Source: Streptomyces griseiscabiei
Lineage (GTDB): Bacteria; Actinomycetota; Actinomycetes; Streptomycetales; Streptomycetaceae
Direction of reading: 5' to 3'
Assembly (NCBI RefSeq): GCF_020010925.1
Contig: NZ_JAGJBZ010000001.1
Location: forward strand, 2,046,001 to 2,110,000
Length of the DNA: 64,000 bases
Shown here: piece by piece, positions 1-7,925 of the stretch
Position numbering within the stretch: position 1 is the first letter of the stretch
Layout of the letters: every line of letters begins with the position of its first letter
Position numbers and translations under genes: made by a program
The notes under the pieces: model-generated
Told to the model about the DNA's origin: nothing
Databases searched by the model: none
What the model saw: the letters and a program-made list of their open reading frames with translations, nothing else

Positions 1-1
1 G

Positions 2-106
2 CCGTGGGGGCTGATCGAGATGTGGATCGCCGACCCGGACGGCACCGAGATCGTGCTGGTGGAGATCCCGGCGGACCATCCCCTGCGCTACCGGCCGGGG
101 ATCTGA
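2..106 (+). CDS. VOC family protein, C-terminal fragment cut by the window edge
   Basis: Only the last 34 residues lie in the window. They read WGLIEMWIADPDG followed by a hydrophobic strand (IVLVEIP) and end in TGA at 104-106. This is the closing strand of a vicinal-oxygen-chelate (glyoxalase/bleomycin-resistance) fold, where a W-x-x-D-P-D-G turn and a Glu-containing final strand are typical. The gene enters from the left. The next gene on the same strand is also a VOC protein, 116 bp downstream. The specific function cannot be told from this fragment. Confidence 0.6.
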   Translation, partial: PWGLIEMWIADPDGTEIVLVEIPADHPLRYRPGI

Positions 107-222
107 ACGGCCCCGGCCCCTCCTCCCGGCCGGGGAGAACGGCCGCGTCGTACCCCGGTGGCCGGGGCGGGGGCACGGGCATAGCGTGCTGGAAGGGGAC
201 GCCCCGTCCCGGGAGGAACGCC

Positions 223-987
223 ATGAAGCTCGACGAGCCGGTGACCGGTGGGCCCTGCTGGACCGAGCTGGGGACCAGCGATCTCGCAGCGGCGAAACGG
301 TTCTACACCGAGCTGTTCGGCTGGCGCCCGGAGACCGATCCGCGTCAGGAGGCCGGTGGCTACACCATCGCGCACCTCGGTGACGCGGCGGTCGCCGCGC
401 TCTCCCCGCTGTACCAGGAGTCGCAGCCGGTGGCCTGGAACGTGTCGTTCGCCGTGACCGACGCGGACACGACGGCCGAGGCGGTCCGGGCGGCGGGCGG
501 GACCGTCGTGCTGGAGCCCATGGACGTCTTCGACGTCGGACGGTTCGCGGTGGCGTTCGACCCGGGCGGCGCGGCCTTCCAGCTCTGGCAGGCGCGCTCC
601 TTCCCCGGTGCCGGGCTGTTCAACGCGCCCGGCACACTCGGCTGGGTCGAGCTGCTGACGCGCGCTCCGGAGCGCGCCGAGTCCTTCTACACGACGGTGT
701 TCGGCTGGACCGTGAACACCGGCGGGCACTACACGCGGTGGGGTGTCGACGGCGCCGACTTCGGCGGCATGATCACGATGGACGAGAAATTCCCGCCCGA
801 GGTCCCCTCGCACTGGCTGCCGTACTTCGCCGTGGCCGACGTCGACGACGCGGCCCGCGTCGCCGCCGAGGCGGGCGGCACCCTCCTGATGGAGCCCACC
901 ACGGTGCCGGACGGGCCGCGTATCGCGGTGCTGCGGGACCCCCAGGGAGCGATGTTCGGCGTGTACCTGGCGGGCGCGGAGGGCTGA
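223..987 (+). CDS. two-domain VOC (glyoxalase/bleomycin resistance-like) protein
   Basis: 254 aa from ATG 223, preceded by GGGAGG at 211-216. Two tandem VOC domains are visible, about residues 11-125 and 137-250. Each opens with a W-x-E-L motif, continues with AKRFY or AESFY then T-x-[LV]-FGW, and closes with FDPGG-AxFQLW or RDPQGAMFGVY. Such double-domain proteins are common in actinomycetes and form the beta-alpha-beta-beta-beta metal or ligand pocket; some are annotated as hydroxylases or lyases, but substrates are generally unknown. It probably acts in the cytoplasm, since no signal peptide is seen. It stands alone. I see no sign of the pathway it serves. Confidence 0.85.
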   Translation: MKLDEPVTGGPCWTELGTSDLAAAKRFYTELFGWRPETDPRQEAGGYTIAHLGDAAVAALSPLYQESQPVAWNVSFAVTDADTTAEAVRAAGGTVVLEPMDVFDVGRFAVAFDPGGAAFQLWQARSFPGAGLFNAPGTLGWVELLTRAPERAESFYTTVFGWTVNTGGHYTRWGVDGADFGGMITMDEKFPPEVPSHWLPYFAVADVDDAARVAAEAGGTLLMEPTTVPDGPRIAVLRDPQGAMFGVYLAGAEG

Positions 988-1075
988 GACCGGCCGGCCC
1001 GCGCCCGGGCGGTGTGCGTTGGAGCGCTCTCCACCTCTGGCGTCGTGCCCAGCAACCGCTCGGAGGGAATGCATC

Positions 1076-2145
1076 GTGCGTTGCACACTGTTCGGCCGGA
1101 CCGGTCTGCGCGTGAGCGAACTGGCCTTGGAAGCCATGACGTTCGGCTGGGGAGCCGTGGACCTCGAAGCGAGCCGGCCGCTCCTGGACGCCTACGCCGA
1201 CGCGGGCGGCAACTTCGTCGACACGGCGAACACCTACTCCGGGGGCGCCTCGCAGACCATCGTCGGCGAACTCCTCGACGGGCGCCGCGACCGTTTCGTG
1301 CTGGCCAGCAAATACACCGGCTCGACGTGCTCCGGGTGCACGCCCGGGACGAGTTCACCCCGGTCGACTAGGTGATGCGGGCGCTCGACGACCTCGTACG
1401 GTCCGGAAAAATGCTGTACGTCGGGGTGCCGGGCTGGCCGGCCTGGGAGATCGCCCGGGCCAACACCCTGGCGGAGCTGCGGGGTTGGACCGCGTTCGCG
1501 GGCTCCCAGCTGCGCTGCAACCTGTTGGAGCGCACGCCGGAGCGTGAACTGCTGCCGCAGGCACGGGGGTTCGACATGACCGTGTTCGCGTGGGGCCCGC
1601 CGGCGGCCGGGAAGCTGACCGGCAAGTACCGGCGGGGCGAGTCGGGGCGGCTCGGCGACGGCGGAGCGGACGCGGACCCCCGCCAGGACGCCGTGATCGA
1701 CGCCGTCCTGGAGATCGCCGAGCGCAGCGGCCGGCTCCCGGGGCAGGTGGCCCTCGCCTGGCTCCTCGGCCGCCCCGGCGACGTCGTGCCGATCGTCGGC
1801 GCCACCGGACCGCGCCAGCTCGCCGACAACCTGGCGAGCGTGGACGTCACGCTCGACGCGGACGCGCTCGCCCGGCTCGACGAGGTGAGCGCGCCCTCGC
1901 TGGGCTTCCCGCACGACTTCCCGCGCGAGCCCGTCATCCGGCAGAACGTGTACGGACCCCGCCGGGGCGACATCCGCGACCCGCGCACGCCAGGTGTACT
2001 GATCACGTCCGCCGGACGCGGGGCGGTCCGTCAGGCGCGCGGCAGCCCCAGGCGGCCTTCGAGCTGGATGAGCAGCTCGCCGAGGAGGACGGCCAGTTCG
2101 CGGCGGTCGTCGGGGGTGACTCCGGAGAGGACGGCCTCCTCGTAG
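1076..2145 (+). pseudogene. aldo/keto reductase pseudogene
   Basis: GTG 1076 follows a good GGAGGG at 1062-1067 and starts a clear NADP-dependent aldo/keto reductase N-terminus (LFGRTGLRVSELAL.AMTFGWG, then GGNFVDTANTYSGG and FVLASKYT). The frame is lost after KYT near 1318. Homology resumes in another frame at 1321 (VLRVHARDEFTPVD), where a TAG at 1369-1371 replaces the usual Glu codon. It then continues from 1372 (VMRALDDLVRSGKMLYVGV to LDEVSAPSLGFPHDF). About 35 residues that normally carry the active-site region before the VHAWD motif are missing. The 3' end runs on across the marR gene without the expected stop. The Gly of the usual LGAMTFG motif is Glu here. A LacI-type palindrome-like sequence (TTGGAGCGCTCTCC) lies at 1019-1032. 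Confidence 0.85.
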
Positions 2146-2576
2146 GCCAGTTGCTCCGGCATGACGCTGTCCACGAGGTCGCGGCCGGCGTCGGTGAGGC
2201 GGACGTGGGCGACGCGGCGGTCGCGGTCGTCGCCGCGCCGCTCGACGAGTTCGCGCTCGGTGAGGAGTTTGAGGCGTTTGGTGACGGCGGCGCCGGAGGC
2301 GAAGGTCTCGCGGGCGATCTCGCTGGGGGTCAGTTCGTGGCCGGTGCGGCGCAGGGTGCCGAGGACGTCGAACTCGGGGCGGGTGAGGCCGGCGCGGCGC
2401 AGGGGCGCGTCCTCGGCCTGTTGGAGGAGGGCGGCACAGCGGTTGACCCGGCCGATGATCTCCATCGGCGCGGTGTCGATCCCGGGGTGCACCGTCTGCC
2501 ACTGCCGCACCACCTTGGCGACCGTGTCCCCCAGCGCCGCGCCGCTCCCCGCTGCCCGCCCGTTGCCTGCCGTCAT
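2031..2576 (-). CDS. MarR family transcriptional regulator
   Basis: 181 aa. I chose the ATG at 2576 because it overlaps the stop of the upstream FUSC gene (ATGA), which implies translational coupling; the frame stays open upstream only through FUSC coding sequence. The winged helix-turn-helix covers about residues 60-130: TRPEFDVLGTLRRTGHELTPSEIARETFASGAAVTKRL, then the wing ELVERRGDDRDRRVAHVRLTDAG with the DxRD motif typical of MarR. It should bind DNA as a dimer and respond to a small, often phenolic ligand. Being second in the FUSC operon suggests that it controls the putative exporter and itself through the palindrome at 4249-4266. Confidence 0.9.
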   Translation of the reverse strand: MTAGNGRAAGSGAALGDTVAKVVRQWQTVHPGIDTAPMEIIGRVNRCAALLQQAEDAPLRRAGLTRPEFDVLGTLRRTGHELTPSEIARETFASGAAVTKRLKLLTERELVERRGDDRDRRVAHVRLTDAGRDLVDSVMPEQLAYEEAVLSGVTPDDRRELAVLLGELLIQLEGRLGLPRA

Positions 2577-4231
2577 GCCCGTGCGCCCTCCGATGCCTGG
2601 AAACCGTGCTGTCCTGCCGTCGCCGCGAGCGTACGGTGTCCGGCCTGCTCGGCGTGTGTCACCCGCTCCGACGGCCAGGCGCGTTGCCACCATTCGCCCC
2701 TCGCGGTGTCGGCGACGGCGCGCAGTTCGAAGAGGGCACCGGCGAGGGCGCGGCGGGCGGCGGGCAGCGCGCCGGGCGGGGAGTGCGGATCGGCGGCCGT
2801 ACGGACCGTGTGGGCGCGGGCGCGTTCCACCGCGGCGAGGGCGTGCGCGACCCGGTCACCGGCGCGCCGGTTGGTGACGGCGACCGCCGCGAGGAAGCCG
2901 ACGAGGGCGCCGACGGCGGTGTCCAGGAGGCGGTCGGTGATCAGCTCGCCGGGGTTCTGGAAGCCGGCGAACTCGGTGACGAGCAGGGCCATGGGGGTGA
3001 CGCAGATGGTGCCGAGCCAGTAGTTGCGGCTGATCAGGGCCTCGGCTCCGAAGCTCAGCGCGAGACAGCACAGGACGAGCGCGGCCGGGCCGAGGTGGGC
3101 GAGCGGGACCAGAGCGGCGAAGGCCAGCACTCCGGCGAGGTTGCCGACGACGCGCTGGACGCCCCGGCTCCAGGTGAGGGTCAGGTTGGCCTGGTAGAGG
3201 GAGGCGGCGGTGACGAGGGCCCAGTAGGGGCGGCCGACCCCGATCGCGAGGGAGACGTATCCGGCGAGGGCGCAGCCGACGGCGGTGCGGACGGCGAGGG
3301 GCGTGAGCGGGCCGAGCCTGCTCCACAACGGGGCGCGCCCGCCCGGGAGTTCGCGCTCCGTCCCGGGCAGGTCGACGGCCGTGCCCGGCGGTGTGGCGGT
3401 TCGTGGGAGGGGCCGGGCGCCGCGCAGGTCCCGGGCCAGGGCACGCAGTCGGCCGGGGTCGGCGTCGGCGGGCGCGGCGAGGGCGACGTCGGCGCGGACC
3501 AGGAGGGCTTCGAGGGCGCGCCGGGAGTCGGTGCGGGCGCCGGCGGTGAGCAGGATCTGCCAGGCGGTGTGCACGGCGGTCACGGCGGCCGTGCGGGACC
3601 CGGGCCGCTCGGGCGCCTCGACGTGGGCGGCGACCGTGGAGAGGGCCTGGGCGGTGGCGCGGCGCTCGGGGCCGTGCGGGCGGAGCAGACCGGGGGCCAT
3701 GCAGACGAGCCAGGCCCAGGCGCCCGCGACGGCGGAGGCGGCGAGGTGGCCGGGGATCTGGCCGGGGATCTGGGCGGGGGTCTGGGGTAGGAAGAGGGCC
3801 GCCGAGGTGACGAAGGTGAAGATGACATGGGCGGGCGGCCCGATCCGGCTCGCGTCGCACAGTGCCTTCTGCGCGGCGGCCAGCAGCGCGCCGACGGTGA
3901 CCAGGAGCACCGCGTCGGTGGTGAGGGCGGCGGTGACCAGGGCGACGGCGAGGCCGGCGACCATGCCGAGCACGACCAGGGCGAGGGTGCGGGCGCGGGC
4001 GGCGTACGGGCGGTGGTGGGCGTAGAGCGCGCACAGGGATCCGGCCATCGTGTACATCGCCAGGTCGAGGCGGTCGAGGGCCAGCAGCGTCAGGTTCGGC
4101 GGGGCGGTCGCGACGACCACGCTGAGGGCGGGCTTGAACCAGATCGCGGAGGGGCGGTTCAGCCGGAGGGCACCGGAGAGGGGGAGCCGGGGGCGGGCAC
4201 GGGGAGGTCGGGAGGGACGGGCGCTGCGCAT
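2573..4231 (-). CDS. FUSC family integral membrane protein (fusaric-acid-resistance-like)
   Basis: 552 aa with two hydrophobic blocks, about residues 30-190 and 315-450, each of several membrane helices. They are separated and followed by Arg/Ala-rich soluble segments. The repeat architecture and the GxGRPYWALVTAASLYQ segment in the second block fit the FUSC/aromatic-acid-exporter superfamily, whose members are thought to export hydrophobic or aromatic acids. It is first in an operon with marR, which overlaps its stop by 4 bp. The start ATG at 4231 lies just downstream of a near-perfect palindrome that could be the MarR operator. Substrate unknown. Confidence 0.8.
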   Translation of the reverse strand: MRSARPSRPPRARPRLPLSGALRLNRPSAIWFKPALSVVVATAPPNLTLLALDRLDLAMYTMAGSLCALYAHHRPYAARARTLALVVLGMVAGLAVALVTAALTTDAVLLVTVGALLAAAQKALCDASRIGPPAHVIFTFVTSAALFLPQTPAQIPGQIPGHLAASAVAGAWAWLVCMAPGLLRPHGPERRATAQALSTVAAHVEAPERPGSRTAAVTAVHTAWQILLTAGARTDSRRALEALLVRADVALAAPADADPGRLRALARDLRGARPLPRTATPPGTAVDLPGTERELPGGRAPLWSRLGPLTPLAVRTAVGCALAGYVSLAIGVGRPYWALVTAASLYQANLTLTWSRGVQRVVGNLAGVLAFAALVPLAHLGPAALVLCCLALSFGAEALISRNYWLGTICVTPMALLVTEFAGFQNPGELITDRLLDTAVGALVGFLAAVAVTNRRAGDRVAHALAAVERARAHTVRTAADPHSPPGALPAARRALAGALFELRAVADTARGEWWQRAWPSERVTHAEQAGHRTLAATAGQHGFQASEGARA

Positions 4232-4248
4232 CCCATAACCTTAGCTGG

Positions 4249-4275
4249 TGTTTTACTCGTGAAACATTGTGAAAC
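4249..4275. promoter_or_regulatory. candidate MarR operator upstream of FUSC-marR
   Basis: TGTTTTAC-TC-GTGAAACA (4249-4266) is an 8-bp-arm inverted repeat with one mismatch. A second GTGAAAC (4269-4275) follows as a direct repeat. The site is 18-45 bp upstream of the FUSC start and is strikingly A/T-rich for this genome. Its placement in the promoter of an operon that ends in a MarR gene makes autorepression the simplest reading. This is inference; no binding data. Confidence 0.5.
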
Positions 4276-4421
4276 AGGTCTCCGTGCTGGGGCACGCGTC
4301 TCCGCTCCGCACTCCCGTGCACTCCCGCGCGCTCCCCCGCGTACACCCTTGCGCTCGTATGCGCGCCAGTGGGCCCGGGCATGCCCTGACCGACTGCCCG
4401 ACCGCCCGATGGAGGTGCGCG

Positions 4422-4970
4422 GTGCACGGACCGGTTGCGGCCGGCTGGCTGCTGGTCGCGCTGTGCGCGCTGACCGGGGGCTACTGCCTGCTGCGGATGC
4501 GCAGCGCCGTCGAGGAGCAGCGGCTCGCCGCGGGCGGGGAGGCCCTGATGGGGTTCGGCATGGCCGCCATGGCGGTGCCCGCCGCGGCCGTGGCCCCGCC
4601 GCGCTGGGCCTGGCTCGCCTACGCGGTGGTGTTCGGCGCGGCCGCCGTCCGCGCCCTGTGGTCGGCGCGCACGAGCGCACACCATCTGCACCACCTGGTG
4701 GGGGCGCTGACGATGGTCTACATGGCCGCGGTGATGGTCGCCTCGCCGGGCGGGGGCCACGGCGGCGCGGGGCCGCCCCTGGTCACGGGGGTGCTGCTGC
4801 TGTACTTCGCGGGGTATGTGCTGTGGGCGGGTGTCCGGCTCGTCCCCATGCCCGCGGGGACGGTGAGCGCGGCGGCCCCCGCGCCCGGCTGGGGCGACCG
4901 CCCGGAGCTGGCGCGGGCCTGCCGGCTGTCCATGGGCATCGGGATGTTCGCCATGCTGCTGACGGTCTGA
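4422..4970 (+). CDS. DUF5134 domain-containing membrane protein
   Basis: 182 aa from GTG 4422, behind GGAGG at 4411-4415. Five or so hydrophobic helices are visible: residues 3-20, around EALMGFGMAAMAVP, then WAWLAYAVVF, LHHLVGALTMVYMAAVM, LVTGVLLLYFAGYVLW, and a terminal MGIGMFAMLLTV. The recurring GFGMA, HHLVGALTMVYMA and LSMGIGMFAMLL motifs match the actinobacterial DUF5134 family of unknown function. Several His and Met residues inside the membrane segments would allow metal or heme contact, but that is speculation. It stands alone between the FUSC promoter and an M56 peptidase gene. Confidence 0.75.
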   Translation: MHGPVAAGWLLVALCALTGGYCLLRMRSAVEEQRLAAGGEALMGFGMAAMAVPAAAVAPPRWAWLAYAVVFGAAAVRALWSARTSAHHLHHLVGALTMVYMAAVMVASPGGGHGGAGPPLVTGVLLLYFAGYVLWAGVRLVPMPAGTVSAAAPAPGWGDRPELARACRLSMGIGMFAMLLTV

Positions 4971-5089
4971 CCATGACGCTCTGAACACCGGGCCCGGCGG
5001 GCGGTGTCGGCGTACACGGTCGTGGTCTGTGTCACTTCGGCGGCCCGGCCCGTGTCGCCGTGCACCGGCGCGCTCATAGGCTGCGCCTC

Positions 5090-6031
5090 ATGATGGTCCC
5101 CGCGGCGTTGTTGCTGCTCGGCGCCCTGACCGCCGTCGTCGCCCCGCGGGTGCTGGCCCGCGCCGACTGGCCGGACCGCGAACCGGTGGTCGCGCTGTGG
5201 GTGTGGCAGTGCGTCGTGGCGGCCGTCCTGCTGTGCTGTGCGCTGTCGATGGCGTTGAGCGCGGCGGCGGCCTGGGCGGTGGTGCGCGGGCGGGTGTTCG
5301 CGCCCGCGCCGGACGGGGTCGTGGAGGCGTACGCGCTGGGCCGTGGGGGTTCCTGGGCCGTGGCCACCGCCGTGGCGCTCGCCTGCGGCGGGCTGTGGAC
5401 CGGGGCGATGCTGGTCCGCGAGGTCGTGCGGGCCCGCCGGGAGAGCCATCGCCGCCATGCCGAACTCCGGCTGCGCGCCCCGCTGTTGCCCGGCGAGGAG
5501 CCGGACGGCGACCGGCTGGTCGTGGTGGAGGGCGAGCGGCCCGACGCCTGGTGGCTGTCCGGGCCCACGCCCCGACTGGTCATCACCACGGCCGCGTTGC
5601 GCCGGCTGAAGGGGCGGCAGGTGGACGCGGTGGTCGCCCATGAGCAGGGGCACGCGCGGGCGCGCCACCACTGGCTGCTGCACAGCTCGGCGGCGCTCGC
5701 GGGCGGGTTCCCCCGGGTGCCGGTGTTCGCCGCGTTCCGCGACGAGATGCACCGGCTGGTCGAACTCGCCGCCGACGACACGGCCTCCCGCCGCCACGGC
5801 CGTCTCACCATCGCCCTGGCGCTCGTCGGGCTCAACGAGGACCGGGGTGCGTTCGGGCCCTGCCCGACCCCGGAGGACCATGTGCCGCAGCGGGTCAACC
5901 GGTTGCTCGCTCCCCCGGAACGTCTCACCCCGGCGCACCGGCTCCGGCTGACCGCGTGCGCCGCCCTGGTACCGGCCGTACCGGTGCTGGTGGCTTTCGT
6001 TCCCGCTTTGCGGGCACTCGGAAGGTCGTGA
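5090..6031 (+). CDS. M56 family (BlaR1-like) membrane metallopeptidase
   Basis: 313 aa from ATG 5090; the frame is open upstream but family members start with MMVPAxLLLLGALTAVxAPR. Membrane helices are at about 2-20, 36-65, 88-110 and 290-310. The zinc site HEQGH is at 184-188, with Glu225 in ELAADD as the likely third ligand; the peptidase loop lies in the cytoplasm. M56 proteins are best known as BlaR1/MecR1 antibiotic sensors paired with a BlaI repressor. No blaI-like gene and no penicillin-binding sensor domain are here, so the target is unknown. Streptomyces carry many such stand-alone paralogues. Confidence 0.85.
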   Translation: MMVPAALLLLGALTAVVAPRVLARADWPDREPVVALWVWQCVVAAVLLCCALSMALSAAAAWAVVRGRVFAPAPDGVVEAYALGRGGSWAVATAVALACGGLWTGAMLVREVVRARRESHRRHAELRLRAPLLPGEEPDGDRLVVVEGERPDAWWLSGPTPRLVITTAALRRLKGRQVDAVVAHEQGHARARHHWLLHSSAALAGGFPRVPVFAAFRDEMHRLVELAADDTASRRHGRLTIALALVGLNEDRGAFGPCPTPEDHVPQRVNRLLAPPERLTPAHRLRLTACAALVPAVPVLVAFVPALRALGRS

Positions 6032-6165
6032 CAGGGCAAAGAGGAGACAAAGGGCGACCCAAGGACAACGTGCGACGCGACGGCTTTGCTCCGGTCGCGG
6101 CGCGTGACAGTGATCTCACGCCCCGGCGTTGGCCTGATGCCCCGGTGGTCGGCCAGGATCGCTGT

Positions 6166-6849
6166 ATGCACACCCCCACCGTCGAGGCGCCGCCCCACCG
6201 GCCGTCGACCACCCGCACCGTCCGCGCCGCCGCGGCCTTCGCGGCGCCCTCCGTCCTGCTGCTCGTCCTGGTGGCGCTCTCCTGGGCGCCCCTCATGTCG
6301 CTGGACGAGGGCATCGCGAACACCACCCACAGATGGGCCGTCGACGAACCGGGCCTCACCCACGCGTTCCGCATTCTGACGGACTGGGTCTGGGACCCGG
6401 TGACGATGCGTCTGCTGGCCGCGGCCGCCGCGGTCTGGCTGGTGTGGCGCCACCGGGAGTGGTGGCTCGCCCTCTGGCTGGCGGTCACCTGCGCCGTGGG
6501 CACGGCGGTGCAGCAGGGGCTGAAGGCGGCCGTCGGCCGGGAACGGCCCGCCTGGCCCGACCCCGTCGACTCCGCCCACTACGCCGCGTATCCGTCGGGC
6601 CACGCCATGACGGCCACCGTCGTCCTGGGCCTGCTGATCTGGCTGATGCGCCGGTACGGCGTCGGCGGCACCCTCATGCGGACGGCGGCGGCGGTGGCCG
6701 CCGTCTCCGTCGTGGGCGTCGGGCTGACCCGGATCTGGCTGGGCGTGCACTGGGCGTCGGACGTGCTGGCCGGCTGGCTGCTCGGTGGTCTGACGATCGC
6801 GCTGGCGGTGCTGACGTACGAGAAGTGGCGTGGCCCGACGCGTACTTGA
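6166..6849 (+). CDS. PAP2 family phosphatase
   Basis: 227 aa from ATG 6166. A membrane-embedded type 2 phosphatidic acid phosphatase: signature 1 K120-xxxxxx-R127-P128, signature 2 PSGH at 143-146, and signature 3 R189-xxxxx-H195-xxx-D199, all intact. About six membrane helices are visible. Such enzymes dephosphorylate lipid phosphates (phosphatidate, undecaprenyl pyrophosphate) at the outer face of the membrane. The neighbours (M56 peptidase before, HAD hydrolase 31 bp after) are on the same strand, but no pathway link is apparent. Confidence 0.9.
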   Translation: MHTPTVEAPPHRPSTTRTVRAAAAFAAPSVLLLVLVALSWAPLMSLDEGIANTTHRWAVDEPGLTHAFRILTDWVWDPVTMRLLAAAAAVWLVWRHREWWLALWLAVTCAVGTAVQQGLKAAVGRERPAWPDPVDSAHYAAYPSGHAMTATVVLGLLIWLMRRYGVGGTLMRTAAAVAAVSVVGVGLTRIWLGVHWASDVLAGWLLGGLTIALAVLTYEKWRGPTRT

Positions 6850-6880
6850 CCGGGTGCGGGCGAGCCCGAAGGATCGACGC

Positions 6881-7603
6881 ATGACGATCACCGAGCCGAT
6901 CGACACGGCGGTCAGAGGCGTGCTGTTCGACTTCTCCGGGACCCTGTTCCGCGTGGAGCCCACCGAGTCGTGGCTGGGCGCCGTCCTGGCGGACGCCGGT
7001 CTCGCCCTGCCCCGGCCCGAGTTGGTCCGGGCGGCCGAGGCGCTGGAGCGGGCGGGCGCGCTGCCGGGCGGGCCGGTCCCGGCGGAGCCGCCGACGGGCG
7101 AGCTGGGTGCGTTGTGGGCGGTGCGGGACCGGAGCGCCGAGCAGCACCGGGCCGCCTACACCGGCCTCTCCCGCCAGGTGGCACTGCCCGACGACGCCCT
7201 TCACGACGCGCTGTACGACCGCCATATGACGCCGCCGGCGTGGAGCCCCTACCCGGACGCCGCCGAGGTCCTGGCCGCCCTGCGGGAGCGCGGGGTGGCC
7301 GTCGGTGTGGTGAGCAACATCGGCTGGGATCCGCGACCGGTGTTCCGCGCGCACGGCCTCGACCCGTACATCGGCGCCTACCTGTTGTCGTACCAGCACG
7401 GCATCCAGAAGCCGGACCCGCGCCTGTTCGCGCTCGCGTGCGAGGCGGTGGGGGTCGATGCGCGGGAGACGCTGATGGTCGGTGACGACCGGCGGGCCGA
7501 CGGCGGTGCGGCGGCTCTGGGGTGCGGGGTGCACTTCGTCGACCATCTGCCCGTCGCCGAACGGCCGGACGGGCTGCGGAAGGTGCTCGATCTGGTGGGC
7601 TGA
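6881..7603 (+). CDS. HAD superfamily hydrolase
   Basis: 240 aa from ATG 6881. Motif I is FDFSGTLF with nucleophile Asp17, but Ser19 sits where phosphatases usually have the acid/base Asp (DxDxT). Motif II is VVSN, motif III has Lys in IQKPDPRLF, and motif IV is MVGDDRRAD. The cap lies between motifs I and II (class C1, subfamily IA). Loss of the second Asp is seen in dehalogenase-like and some phosphonatase-like HADs, so a plain phosphatase activity should not be assumed. It follows the PAP2 gene closely and may share its transcript. A strong hairpin lies downstream. Confidence 0.85.
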   Translation: MTITEPIDTAVRGVLFDFSGTLFRVEPTESWLGAVLADAGLALPRPELVRAAEALERAGALPGGPVPAEPPTGELGALWAVRDRSAEQHRAAYTGLSRQVALPDDALHDALYDRHMTPPAWSPYPDAAEVLAALRERGVAVGVVSNIGWDPRPVFRAHGLDPYIGAYLLSYQHGIQKPDPRLFALACEAVGVDARETLMVGDDRRADGGAAALGCGVHFVDHLPVAERPDGLRKVLDLVG

Positions 7604-7865
7604 GGTGGGCCGGGGCGGGCCGAGGCCGAGTGGCCTTCCGCCCGCCGACCGGCTGTTCGGCTCCGCCGGACGTCCGTCCCGGACCGTCCCCCGTGCGGCC
7701 CGGGACGAACTACGGCCGGGCTGGAGCACGTTGGGTCGCCGCCCGGGAGCGTTGAGTATAGTTCGCCGACGCCGGGCCGACGCGGAAGTTGCGTGATGTC
7801 CTCGCCCGGCGCCCGGGTCGGGGAACGCGCGTGGCGCCCCGGCCGACCGGGGCGCCGGGAGCGAG

Positions 7866-7899
7866 TGTCCCGCCGGACCCCGAAGGGCCCGGCGGGACA
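7866..7899. terminator. bidirectional terminator between HAD and LVIVD genes
   Basis: Perfect 11-bp arms (TGTCCCGCCGG / CCGGCGGGACA) enclose a 12-nt loop, placed between two converging genes. The rest of the 322-bp gap 7604-7925 shows no coding signal and no other clear site. Confidence 0.75.
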
Positions 7900-7925
7900 T
7901 GTTGTCGAGAACGGCCGCGCTGCTT

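Noticed and set aside
1019..1032. TTGGAGCGCTCTCC as a CebR box before the aldo/keto reductase pseudogene
   Set aside because: Only 11 of 14 positions match and the gene is broken; noted with the pseudogene but not called as a separate site.
2856..4988. A 710-codon minus-strand frame over the FUSC and DUF5134 genes
   Set aside because: Arg/Pro-rich shadow of the FUSC gene in another frame and antisense to DUF5134; no domain or start signal.
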